Assembly: GCA_018649725.1 (NCBI GenBank) | Contig: JABIHH010000052.1 | Span: 1 to 37,405, forward strand | Origin: Rhodospirillaceae bacterium | GTDB lineage: Bacteria > Pseudomonadota > Alphaproteobacteria > Rhodospirillales > UBA2165 | Length of the DNA: 37,405 bases | Direction: 5' to 3' | Part shown: positions 7,722 through 14,093 of the stretch, piece after piece | Numbering within the stretch: position 1 is the stretch's first letter | Layout of the letters: the number at the start of each line of letters is the position of its first letter | The notes under the pieces: model-generated | The model's input: only the letters and a program-made list of their open reading frames with translations | Told to the model about the DNA's origin: nothing | Database searches by the model: none | Program-made: the position numbers and the translations under genes

Positions 7722-8384
7722 ATGTCTTCAAGTATGCGCTCACCAAGCCTCGACCTTCTTGCTTACTTGCGAGAGAATTCCCTGCGGGAAACCGATATTC
7801 AACGTCGCTTGCGCGAAGCGACGGACAAGCTCCCTGAATCAGGTTGGGAAGTCGCGCCGGAGCAAGCGCAGTTTTTGGGCCTTCTCGTTCAATTAATGGG
7901 CGCTAAAAATATCCTGGAGCTCGGTACTTTCACCGGCCACTCAGCTTTAGCGATGGCCATGGCCTTACCCGAAGACGGCAAGCTGACCACCTGCGACATG
8001 ATCGTAGACTATACCGACATTGCGGAACGCTATTGGAAAGAAGCCGGCGTCGCTCACAAAATCACGCTCCGCATTGGCCCGGCGCCTGAAACCGTTAAAG
8101 CCCTGGTCGCAGAAGGCCAAGCCGAAAAATTTGATCTCGTTTTCATCGATGCCAACAAAAAAGACTACGACACTTATTATGAACACGCCCTCAAGCTCGT
8201 CCGCAAAGGCGGCCTCATCGCGCTCGACAACATGTTCTGGGATGGCCGCGTTCTGGATCAGGACGACACCGTAAAATCAACCGTCGCGCTTCGGGATTTG
8301 GTTAAAAAACTCCACAGCGATGAGCGCATCACTTTCTCCATCCTACCCCTAGATGACGGTCTGGCACTGGCTTACAAGCGCTAG
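7722..8384 (+). CDS. Class I SAM-dependent O-methyltransferase (CCoAOMT/COMT-like)
   Basis: A protein of 220 residues from the ATG at 7722, which I prefer because GGAAA lies about 11 bp upstream; an in-frame TTG at 7704 would add six residues. The SAM-binding loop is ILELGTFTGHSALAMA, the acidic residue that follows is in TTCDM, and FIDANKKDYDTYYEHAL contains the metal-binding acidic pair of cation-dependent O-methyltransferases. The helix containing APEQAQFLGLLVQLMG is also typical. Substrates of this family are catechols and caffeoyl-CoA-like compounds. Its position near the extradiol dioxygenase operon would suit methylation of catecholic compounds, but the gene is separately transcribed. 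It converges with the DUF192 gene with only 3 bp between the stops. Confidence 0.9.
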   Translation: MSSSMRSPSLDLLAYLRENSLRETDIQRRLREATDKLPESGWEVAPEQAQFLGLLVQLMGAKNILELGTFTGHSALAMAMALPEDGKLTTCDMIVDYTDIAERYWKEAGVAHKITLRIGPAPETVKALVAEGQAEKFDLVFIDANKKDYDTYYEHALKLVRKGGLIALDNMFWDGRVLDQDDTVKSTVALRDLVKKLHSDERITFSILPLDDGLALAYKR

Positions 8385-8387
8385 AAA

Positions 8388-8870
8388 CTATTTGAAAATT
8401 TCATGCAGGACGAGGTCGCCAGGTTTTAGGCCAAGCCTCGAAGCTGTGCCGCCGTTGACTTCGAGCACGGCTAAAGCGCGGCCTTTTGACGAGATGACAG
8501 CTTCGGAGTGCGGGATGGTGCGCTCGGCGATGTTGATGATTTTGCCATCCGCGCCAATGAAGATCATATCGAGCGGTATGAAGGTGTTTCTCATCCACAT
8601 GCGAATGCGTTGCGGAATGCGGTAGTTGAACAGCATCCCCGCATCGGCAGCCATGGAACGGCGATACATCAAGCCTTGAGATTGTTGTTGATTGCTGAGA
8701 GCCAACTCGACTTCAAAGTTATGGAGGCCTTTGGCATTTTTAATTGCCAGTTTGGACTTCTTAAACGTTGCTAAGCCTTGCGCCTGCACATCAAAGCCGA
8801 GTGACGAAACAGCAACCGCCAAAGCCGCCAAAAACCAGCGGCGCGAGATTTTTTGTGTTTGGTAATTCAT
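8388..8870 (-). CDS. DUF192 family protein with Tat-type signal peptide
   Basis: A 160-residue exported protein. The N-terminus has a twin-arginine signal S9-R10-R11-W-F-L14 followed by a hydrophobic stretch and a likely cleavage after VQA near residue 30, so it should be folded before export. The mature part is a DUF192 domain: QSQGLMYRRSM, the hydrophobic RMWMRNTFIPLDMIFI segment, then GRALAVLEVNGG and LGLKPGD. The family is widespread and small; its biochemical function is not established. It converges with the methyltransferase gene, and its start faces the TPP riboswitch region across about 65 bp, so a divergent promoter region lies between. Confidence 0.88.
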   Translation of the reverse strand: MNYQTQKISRRWFLAALAVAVSSLGFDVQAQGLATFKKSKLAIKNAKGLHNFEVELALSNQQQSQGLMYRRSMAADAGMLFNYRIPQRIRMWMRNTFIPLDMIFIGADGKIINIAERTIPHSEAVISSKGRALAVLEVNGGTASRLGLKPGDLVLHEIFK

Positions 8871-8935
8871 ATCGTCAGTCTACGACGACAAGACTGTTGT
8901 GCCAACGCTAGATCGCGTTATAGTCGTGCCTTCAA

Positions 8936-9026
8936 CCCATACCGCTGGGGGGAGCCACTAATTGGCTGAGAGGTCTCAATTGAGAGACGACCCCAGAACC
9001 TGATCCGGCTAGAACCGGCGTAGGGA
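8936..9026 (+). promoter_or_regulatory. TPP (thi-box) riboswitch
   Basis: Class-defining conserved segments are present: GGCTGAGAGG at 8964-8973, ACCTGATCCGG at 8998-9008 and CCGGCGTAGGGA at 9015-9026. Pairings fit the known fold: P1 CCC-A-TAC (8936-8942, bulged A) with GTAGGG (9020-9025); P2 CTGGGG (8945-8950) with CCCCAG (8991-8996); a hairpin GTCTC/GAGAC in the P3 extension; and CCGG/CCGG in P5. The AGGGA that can serve as ribosome binding site for the ATG at 9037 is in P1, so thiamine diphosphate binding should block translation. The downstream thiamine-precursor transporter genes fit fully. Confidence 0.94.
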
Positions 9027-9036
9027 CAAGTGAGTA

Positions 9037-9804
9037 ATGACGAACGATCTAACAGCAAACAATTCTCCAATTTCGCTTTCCTTGCAGGCCGAGCGTCTGG
9101 CGTTTGACGACTTTACCTTGTTTGAAGGCGTTGAGCTGGAGCTACCCGCCGGCGCGTGGACATGTTTGTTGGGCCCGAGCGGTGTTGGCAAGACCACCTT
9201 GCTTCGCCTAATCGCCGGCCTTATCCCAGGCGCCGAAAACATCTCGCTCCATTGCTCTGATAATAATCCAATTGAAGGCAGAACGGCCTATATGGCGCAG
9301 CAAGATTTACTCATGCCCTGGCTGAGCGTCCTGGAAAACATATTGCTGGGAGCTAAATTGCGCGGCGAAGCACCTGACAAAGCAAAAGCGCTCGACCTGC
9401 TGGACCAAGTCGGCCTCACCGCCAATGCCGAATCCCTTCCTAGCTCATTATCCGGCGGCATGCGCCAACGCGCGGCCCTCGCCCGCACACTAATGGAGGA
9501 CCGTCCCCTTGTCTTGATGGATGAGCCGTTCTCCAGCTTGGATGCGATTTCGCGGGTACGTATGCAGGATTTGGCAGCAAATCTTCTGACCGGTCGGACC
9601 GTCCTGCTGGTCACTCATGATCCCCTTGAAGCCTTGCGGCTCGGCGATCGCATTCATGTCTTATCAGGCAGGCCGGTTCACATCGACGATGCCTTTATGC
9701 CGCACGGCCAGCGTCCGCGTGATTTACACGACCCGGACGTTCTGAACGGGCAAGCTGATTTGCTGGAACGCCTTTCCGCCGCTGACCAAAAGGGGGCCGC
9801 ATGA
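9037..9804 (+). CDS. thiZ: ABC transporter ATP-binding protein, thiamine-pyrimidine precursor type (ThiZ-like)
   Basis: A 255-residue cytoplasmic ABC ATPase with Walker A GPSGVGKTT (46-54), Q-loop glutamine Q89 in MAQQDLLMPW, signature LSGGMRQ (138-144), Walker B LVLMDEP (158-164), D-loop SSLD and H-loop H194. It powers the importer formed with the next two genes. The TPP riboswitch directly upstream identifies the substrate class as a thiamine building block, most likely a hydroxymethylpyrimidine or formyl-aminopyrimidine compound as described for ThiXYZ. The ATG at 9037 lies 10 bp after the riboswitch AGGGA. Its stop overlaps the permease start by 4 bp. The relation to nitrate/taurine-type ATPases makes the riboswitch the decisive evidence. 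Confidence 0.9.
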   Translation: MTNDLTANNSPISLSLQAERLAFDDFTLFEGVELELPAGAWTCLLGPSGVGKTTLLRLIAGLIPGAENISLHCSDNNPIEGRTAYMAQQDLLMPWLSVLENILLGAKLRGEAPDKAKALDLLDQVGLTANAESLPSSLSGGMRQRAALARTLMEDRPLVLMDEPFSSLDAISRVRMQDLAANLLTGRTVLLVTHDPLEALRLGDRIHVLSGRPVHIDDAFMPHGQRPRDLHDPDVLNGQADLLERLSAADQKGAA

Positions 9805-10556
9805 GCATCGCCCGCCCCCTGATTATATTTCTCGGCCTGCTCCTTATCTGGCACCTCATTGTCATAGCAAGCGGTGTGCCGCCTTATATCCTTCCAGCCC
9901 CCCATTTGGTTTTTCAAGCCTTAGCGGAGCGGGGAGATATATTATTTAGTCATGCTTGGATCACCTTGCTGGAAATAGTATTCGGCTTGGCACTTGGTAC
10001 TCTTCTTGGATCCTTGAGCGCGCTGACGTTGAGCTATTATCAACCGGCCCGGCGCTGGCTTATGCCGATACTCGTTGTCAGCCAGGCCATCCCGGTATTT
10101 GCATTGGCTCCGATCCTGGTGCTCTGGCTTGGCTATGGCATGGTCTCAAAGGTCGCCATGGCGACACTTATTATATACTTCCCCGTGACAGCCGCTTTCT
10201 TTGACGGCCTGCGCCGCACCGAACCCGGTCATCTTGATCTTGCAAAAACCATGAATGCGACGCGCTGGTCTGTTTTGCGGCACATTCGAATTCCAGCAGC
10301 CCTGCCCGCTTTTGCTTCCGGCTTAAGAGTGGCCACCGCTGTTGCGCCGATTGGTGCGATTGTCGGCGAATGGGTTGGTTCCAGCGAAGGTCTTGGCTTT
10401 CTCATGCTGCATGCCAATGGCCGGATGCAAATCGATGTGATGTTTGCCGCCCTCTTTATCTTGGCGGTTATTGCTGTCGCCCTTTATTACGCCGTCGATG
10501 CAGGCTTGAAACGTCTGCTCTTCTGGTCTTCCGAAACCACCACAACCGAACTCTAA
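9801..10556 (+). CDS. thiX: ABC transporter permease, thiamine-pyrimidine precursor type (ThiX-like)
   Basis: A 251-residue inner-membrane permease of the nitrate/sulfonate/pyrimidine (BPD type) family. About six transmembrane segments can be seen, the first at roughly residues 6-26. The cytoplasmic EAA loop, which contacts the ATPase, is represented by DLAKTMNATRWSVLRHIRIP and is followed by ALPAFASGLRVATAVAPIGA. The ATG overlaps the ATPase stop in ATGA, indicating coupled translation, and the binding-protein gene follows after 9 bp. It shares the TPP riboswitch with the first gene of the operon. Confidence 0.9.
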   Translation: MSIARPLIIFLGLLLIWHLIVIASGVPPYILPAPHLVFQALAERGDILFSHAWITLLEIVFGLALGTLLGSLSALTLSYYQPARRWLMPILVVSQAIPVFALAPILVLWLGYGMVSKVAMATLIIYFPVTAAFFDGLRRTEPGHLDLAKTMNATRWSVLRHIRIPAALPAFASGLRVATAVAPIGAIVGEWVGSSEGLGFLMLHANGRMQIDVMFAALFILAVIAVALYYAVDAGLKRLLFWSSETTTTEL

Positions 10557-10565
10557 GGAAACCAA

Positions 10566-11507
10566 ATGCTATACCGACTTCCCCTACTCTCGTTCCTCGC
10601 TCTTGTGGCGTTCAATTCACCAACGCTCGCAGCCGATAAACTCACCGTCCTGCTCGATTGGTTTGTGAACCCAGATCATGCGCCGTTGATCATTGCCAAG
10701 GAAAAAGGCTTCTTTAAAGCAGCTGGGCTGGACGTCACTTTAATTGCGCCATCGGATCCGAGCGCACCACCGAAACTCGTTGCTGCCGGCAAAGCAGAAC
10801 TTGCTGTCTCCTATCAGCCGCAACTCCATGTTCAAGTGGAACAAGGCCTGCCACTTATTAGAATTGCCACCTTGGTCAGCACGCCGCTCAATTCCCTGGT
10901 TGTCTTAAAAAACGGGCCTATCAAATCGATTAAAGATCTCAAGGGTAAAAAAGTCGGATTTTCTGTTGGCGGTTTTGAAGACGCCGTGCTTTCGGCCATG
11001 CTCAATAAATATGGGCTTAACCTTAAAGACGTGACCCTTATTAATGTGAACTTCTCACTCTCACCTTCCATTGTGGCTGGCAAGGTTGATGCCGTCATCG
11101 GTGCGTTTCGGAATTTTGAGCTCAACCAGATGGATATCATCAATAAGCCCGGACGTGCCTTCTATCCAGAAGAAGAAGGTGTACCCCCTTATGATGAGTT
11201 GATCATCGTTGCCCATAAATCTAAGACACGTGATAAACGCTACCGCAGATTTGTCGATGCGATTGAGCAAGCCGTGCAATATCTGGTCAATCACCCGCAA
11301 GAAAGCTGGGCAGCCTTTATCGGCGCGCATAAAAATCTGAACGATGAACTGAACAAGAGAGCGTGGCGTGATACCATGCCGCGATTCGCACTTCGGCCCG
11401 CCGCGTTTGATCGGGCACGCTACCATCGGTTTTCTAAGTTCCTTAAAAAGCAAGGGTTGATAAAGAATACTCGCCCAATTTCCGATTATGCCATTGAACT
11501 GCCTTGA
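10566..11507 (+). CDS. thiY: Periplasmic substrate-binding protein, NMT1/THI5-like (ThiY-like)
   Basis: A 313-residue binding protein with a signal peptide (hydrophobic core about 4-20, predicted cleavage after TLA at residue 22). The mature N-terminus DKLTVLLDWFVNPDHAPLI matches the NMT1/THI5-like family pattern LDW-x-x-N-x-x-H, in which these residues contact the pyrimidine ring. PPKLVAAGKAELAVSY and SIVAGKVDAVIGAF are further family blocks. It should capture a thiamine pyrimidine precursor in the periplasm and deliver it to the ThiX-like permease. It is the third gene of the riboswitch-controlled operon, with AAGGAAACC before its ATG. No TenA-like salvage hydrolase is in the window, so processing must be encoded elsewhere. 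Confidence 0.9.
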   Translation: MLYRLPLLSFLALVAFNSPTLAADKLTVLLDWFVNPDHAPLIIAKEKGFFKAAGLDVTLIAPSDPSAPPKLVAAGKAELAVSYQPQLHVQVEQGLPLIRIATLVSTPLNSLVVLKNGPIKSIKDLKGKKVGFSVGGFEDAVLSAMLNKYGLNLKDVTLINVNFSLSPSIVAGKVDAVIGAFRNFELNQMDIINKPGRAFYPEEEGVPPYDELIIVAHKSKTRDKRYRRFVDAIEQAVQYLVNHPQESWAAFIGAHKNLNDELNKRAWRDTMPRFALRPAAFDRARYHRFSKFLKKQGLIKNTRPISDYAIELP

Positions 11508-11515
11508 AGCTTGGA

Positions 11516-11604
11516 CTAAACCCCGCTAAATTTTGTGCCGCCGGGAGGAAATTTAATTAAACAGGTACGGCCTAACCGGCGGCCGTGAATATGTGGGGTT
11601 TTAG
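11516..11604 (+). promoter_or_regulatory. Nested inverted-repeat leader in front of the mrp operon (candidate riboswitch)
   Basis: The 97 bp between thiY and mrpE contain a two-level inverted repeat. The outer arm CTAAACCCC (11516-11524) pairs with GGGGTTTTAG (11595-11604) with one bulged T. The inner arm GCCGCCGG (11537-11544) pairs perfectly with CCGGCGGC (11576-11583). Purine-rich GAGGAAATTTAATTAAACAG fills part of the apical region. The GGGG that best serves as ribosome binding site for the GTG at 11605 lies in the outer stem, as in translational riboswitches. No T-run follows, so it is not a standard terminator. An ion-responsive RNA is the natural hypothesis before a Na+/H+ antiporter operon; ligand and class are unproven. 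Confidence 0.55.
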
Positions 11605-12081
11605 GTGTTGCGGAAGCTTGGACTGGCGATAGCGCTCTATGTGCTGTGGCTATTGCTCTCAGGGATTTATGAGCCCCTCCTAATGACATTAGGCGCCGTG
11701 TCGTGCCTACTCGTCGCCTGGATTGCGCACCGCATGGAAGTGATCGACCATGAGGGCTTCCCTATTCACTTGGGCCCCAAAGCCCTTACCTATTGGCCCT
11801 GGCTGATTTGGGAGATTGTCAAAGCCAATATCGATGTCGCCCTCATCATCATCAAACCCAAGCTCGACATAAGCCCGGTTATGTTTCGCTCAGAGGCCAG
11901 CCAAAAAACTGAAGTTGGTGTCGTAACATACGCCAATTCCATCACCCTGACCCCCGGCACGATCACGGTCGCCGTGAATGACGGCAGTGTTGATGTCCAT
12001 TCTCTAACCCGAGGCGCCGCCGAAGAAGTGATGTCAGGCCGCATGGATAAGCGGGTTTGTCAGATGGAAGGGGATAGCTGA
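11605..12081 (+). CDS. mrpE: Mrp-type cation/proton antiporter subunit E
   Basis: A 158-residue membrane protein of the MrpE/MnhE family. Two to three hydrophobic segments fill the N-terminal half (about residues 5-40 and 55-78). The soluble C-terminal part carries the family blocks KPKLDISPVMFR, NSITLTPGTITV and HSLTRGAAEEV. It is an accessory subunit of the multi-subunit antiporter that exchanges Na+, Li+ or K+ for protons across the inner membrane. The most likely start is GTG at 11605 (TTG at 11608 is the alternative), with GGGG six bases upstream inside the leader stem. It opens the operon, unlike the common A-to-G order, and its TGA overlaps the mrpF ATG by one base. Confidence 0.92.
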   Translation: MLRKLGLAIALYVLWLLLSGIYEPLLMTLGAVSCLLVAWIAHRMEVIDHEGFPIHLGPKALTYWPWLIWEIVKANIDVALIIIKPKLDISPVMFRSEASQKTEVGVVTYANSITLTPGTITVAVNDGSVDVHSLTRGAAEEVMSGRMDKRVCQMEGDS

Positions 12082-12368
12082 TGTTTATCGCCGCCTCTGC
12101 AGCCATCATTGTTGCGATGACGCTCACCCTTATCCGCGCCATCCTAGGACCAACGATCTATGATCGTATAATGGCGGTTAATCTGTTCGGCACGAAAGCG
12201 CTTCTGTTGATTGCGGTTATGGGATTTCTAACCGACCGCCCCGAATTTCTCGATATTGCCCTGGTTTATGCCCTGATTAATTTCATCGCGACGATCGCCA
12301 TTATGAAATTCTTCCGCTTTGCTCATTTGGGACATCCTCATGAGGAAGATAGTTTGGGGGATTTGTAG
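12081..12368 (+). CDS. mrpF: Mrp-type cation/proton antiporter subunit F
   Basis: A 95-residue protein with three transmembrane helices, the standard size for MrpF/MnhF. The conserved early segment LIRAILGPTIYDRIMAVNLF, containing the GP-T-x-x-DR-(I/V) pattern, is the family signature, followed by FLDIALVYALINFIATIAI. It is a small structural subunit of the antiporter membrane domain. The ATG shares one base with the mrpE stop, and mrpG starts 3 bp after its own stop. Regulation follows the whole operon. Confidence 0.92.
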   Translation: MFIAASAAIIVAMTLTLIRAILGPTIYDRIMAVNLFGTKALLLIAVMGFLTDRPEFLDIALVYALINFIATIAIMKFFRFAHLGHPHEEDSLGDL

Positions 12369-12371
12369 AGC

Positions 12372-12731
12372 ATGATCATAGATATTTTAAGCTGGATACT
12401 GATCCTTTTAGGCGGCGCTTTCTCGATCATCAGTGCAGTTGGTATTTTGCGCCTGCCGGATGTTTACACGCGCATGCATGCCGCAGGAATTGGCGATACA
12501 CTCGCGCTTGGTGCTTTAGCGCTCGGCATGATGTTACAGGCCGGTTTGACGATTGTGACGGTTAAGCTGTTTTTGATTTTGCTTTTCATGTTTTTCGCCT
12601 CACCAACAACGACCCACGCCCTGGCCAAAGCAGCGCTCGCGGGTGGCCTAAAACCGCAAGTCGATGAAGATCAGCGTGAGACACCGTCTCCGGTAGAGCA
12701 AGACGCTGCCGGAAAAGGAGAAAACCCATAG
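12372..12731 (+). CDS. mrpG: Mrp-type cation/proton antiporter subunit G
   Basis: A 119-residue protein with three helices in the first 80 residues, typical of MrpG/MnhG. The family block VGILRLPDVYTRMHAAGIGDTL is clear. The hydrophilic tail (about 90-119) is acidic and longer than the shortest family members. It is a structural subunit of the antiporter. Its TAG stop at 12729-12731 overlaps the probable AUA start of the next gene, and the GGAG inside its 3' end is the likely ribosome binding site for that gene. Confidence 0.92.
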   Translation: MIIDILSWILILLGGAFSIISAVGILRLPDVYTRMHAAGIGDTLALGALALGMMLQAGLTIVTVKLFLILLFMFFASPTTTHALAKAALAGGLKPQVDEDQRETPSPVEQDAAGKGENP

Positions 12732-13309
12732 AAGATTTTCTCGACATTTCTATTTTGCTACTGATGGCACTAACGGCCTACGCAATCATTCGCCTTAGGA
12801 ATTTATTTGCCGTCGTCATCCTGTCCGGCATTTTCAGCCTGCTGGCCGCCTTGCTCTACGTGCTTTTGACGGCTGTCGACGTCGCCTTCACCGAGGCTTC
12901 GGTCGGCGCGGGTATATCAACGCTTTTGATGCTGGCGACGCTTTCCATTACCAGTGAATATGAGAAAAAGCCCGCGCACAGTGCGGTCCTGCCCATTCTC
13001 ATCGTTGTCGTTACCGGTGCCGCCCTGATTTACGGCACCTTGGATATGCCGCTTTATGGTGCTGCCGATGCACCTGCCAATCTCCATTTGATCCCCCGCT
13101 TTATTGAACAGTCCGGCACCGAAATCGGCATCCCTAATATTGTCACCTCAATTCTGGCTAGCTATCGCGGCTACGATACATTGGGCGAGACCGTAGTTAT
13201 CTTTACCGCCGCAATTGGTGTGCTGGTTTTGCTTGGCCGCGGTCACAATCGTTGGCGTCCAGGTATGCGCAAGTCAGTAACACCTGAGGACCGGGAGGAA
13301 GAAGTATGA
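12728..13309 (+). CDS. Mrp antiporter MbhD/MbhE-like subunit (C-terminal part of MrpA as a separate gene)
   Basis: A protein of about 193 residues corresponding to the C-terminal DUF4040/MbhD plus MbhE regions that are fused to MrpA in most bacteria. The block ALLYVLLTAVDVAFTEASVG is the MbhD signature; the later part, ending in a cytoplasmic basic-acidic tail, matches MbhE (GYDTLGETVVIFTAAIGV). I place the start at an AUA codon (12728-12730): GGAG lies 7 bp upstream, it overlaps the mrpG stop as ATAG, and the residues gained (EDFLDISILL) complete the first helix. A conventional alternative is TTG at 12755, which has no ribosome binding site. Its stop overlaps the mrpB start by 4 bp. Confidence 0.85.
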   Translation: MEDFLDISILLLMALTAYAIIRLRNLFAVVILSGIFSLLAALLYVLLTAVDVAFTEASVGAGISTLLMLATLSITSEYEKKPAHSAVLPILIVVVTGAALIYGTLDMPLYGAADAPANLHLIPRFIEQSGTEIGIPNIVTSILASYRGYDTLGETVVIFTAAIGVLVLLGRGHNRWRPGMRKSVTPEDREEEV

Positions 13310-13722
13310 ACAATCATTCCGTCCTGCGCGTTGTTTCCAAATTTATGATCCCCTACATCCTGCTCTTTGCGCTTTATGTGCAGTTCCATGGTGACTTTGG
13401 ACCAGGAGGCGGCTTTCAGGCAGGTGTTATTTTTGCCGCAGCATTCATCCTCTATGGACTGATTTATGGCATTGAAAATGCGCGTAAAGTGCTACCCGCA
13501 ACAGCAACCCGTATTCTATTGGCACTCGGTGTGATCCTTTATGCCGGCGTTGGTTTTGCCGGTATATATTTCGGCGGTAATTACCTCGATTATAATGTCC
13601 TTGCTGCAACCGCGACCGGCGGTCAACATTTGGGAATTTTCCTGGTCGAATTCGGTGTCGGCACGACGGTTGCCGCCACTATGGTCACCATCTTCTTTGT
13701 CTTTTCCGGACAGGATTTCTAA
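13306..13722 (+). CDS. mrpB: Mrp-type cation/proton antiporter subunit B
   Basis: A 138-residue membrane protein with about four helices, of the MnhB/MrpB domain family. The diagnostic segment FALYVQFHGDFGPGGGFQAG near residues 21-40 is intact, as is the glycine-rich FEFGVG-like block (LVEFGVGTTVAATMV) near the end. It forms part of the antiporter core next to the MbhD/E-like subunit. It starts in an ATGA overlap with that gene and ends in a one-base TAATG overlap with mrpC. Confidence 0.93.
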   Translation: MNNHSVLRVVSKFMIPYILLFALYVQFHGDFGPGGGFQAGVIFAAAFILYGLIYGIENARKVLPATATRILLALGVILYAGVGFAGIYFGGNYLDYNVLAATATGGQHLGIFLVEFGVGTTVAATMVTIFFVFSGQDF

Positions 13723-14093
13723 TGATGGATCTCTCCGTTGAAATCCCAGGATTATTTAACTATTGGATCGTGATCATCCTTATGATGGCGGGCTTCTACA
13801 TTGTTATCTCGCACGGTAATTTGGTCAAAAAGATCGTTGGGCTGAACGTCTTCCAAGTCTCGGTTTTTACACTTTATATTTCGATGAGCAAAATTGATGG
13901 TGGCGCGGCTCCGATCTTAGATGAGACAATCAAAAGTTATTCAAACCCGCTGCCCCATGTGCTTATCCTCACAGCCATCGTGGTTGGTGTCGCAACCACC
14001 GCACTGGGCCTCGCCCTGATTGTGCGCATTCGTGATGCCTATGGCACCATCGAAGAAGATGACATCATTGAGCTGGAAAGGACTGACACTTAA
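13722..14093 (+). CDS. mrpC: Mrp-type cation/proton antiporter subunit C (NuoK-like)
   Basis: A 123-residue, three-helix protein homologous to NuoK of complex I. Family features are GFYIVISHGNLVKKIVGLNVFQ in the first half and the block DPLPHALVLTAIVVG, here as NPLPHVLILTAIVVG, near residue 80. This subunit lies between the antiporter-like subunits and the MbhD/E-MrpB part. The ATG overlaps the mrpB stop by one base, and the stop overlaps the mrpD start by one base. Two adjacent ATGs (13722 and 13725) make the exact first residue uncertain by one codon. Confidence 0.92.
   Translation: MMDLSVEIPGLFNYWIVIILMMAGFYIVISHGNLVKKIVGLNVFQVSVFTLYISMSKIDGGAAPILDETIKSYSNPLPHVLILTAIVVGVATTALGLALIVRIRDAYGTIEEDDIIELERTDT

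Noticed and set aside
11516-11604. Transcription terminator of the thiamine importer operon
   Set aside because: The stems are far apart and end at the mrpE start with only four T. The layout fits a translational control leader better.
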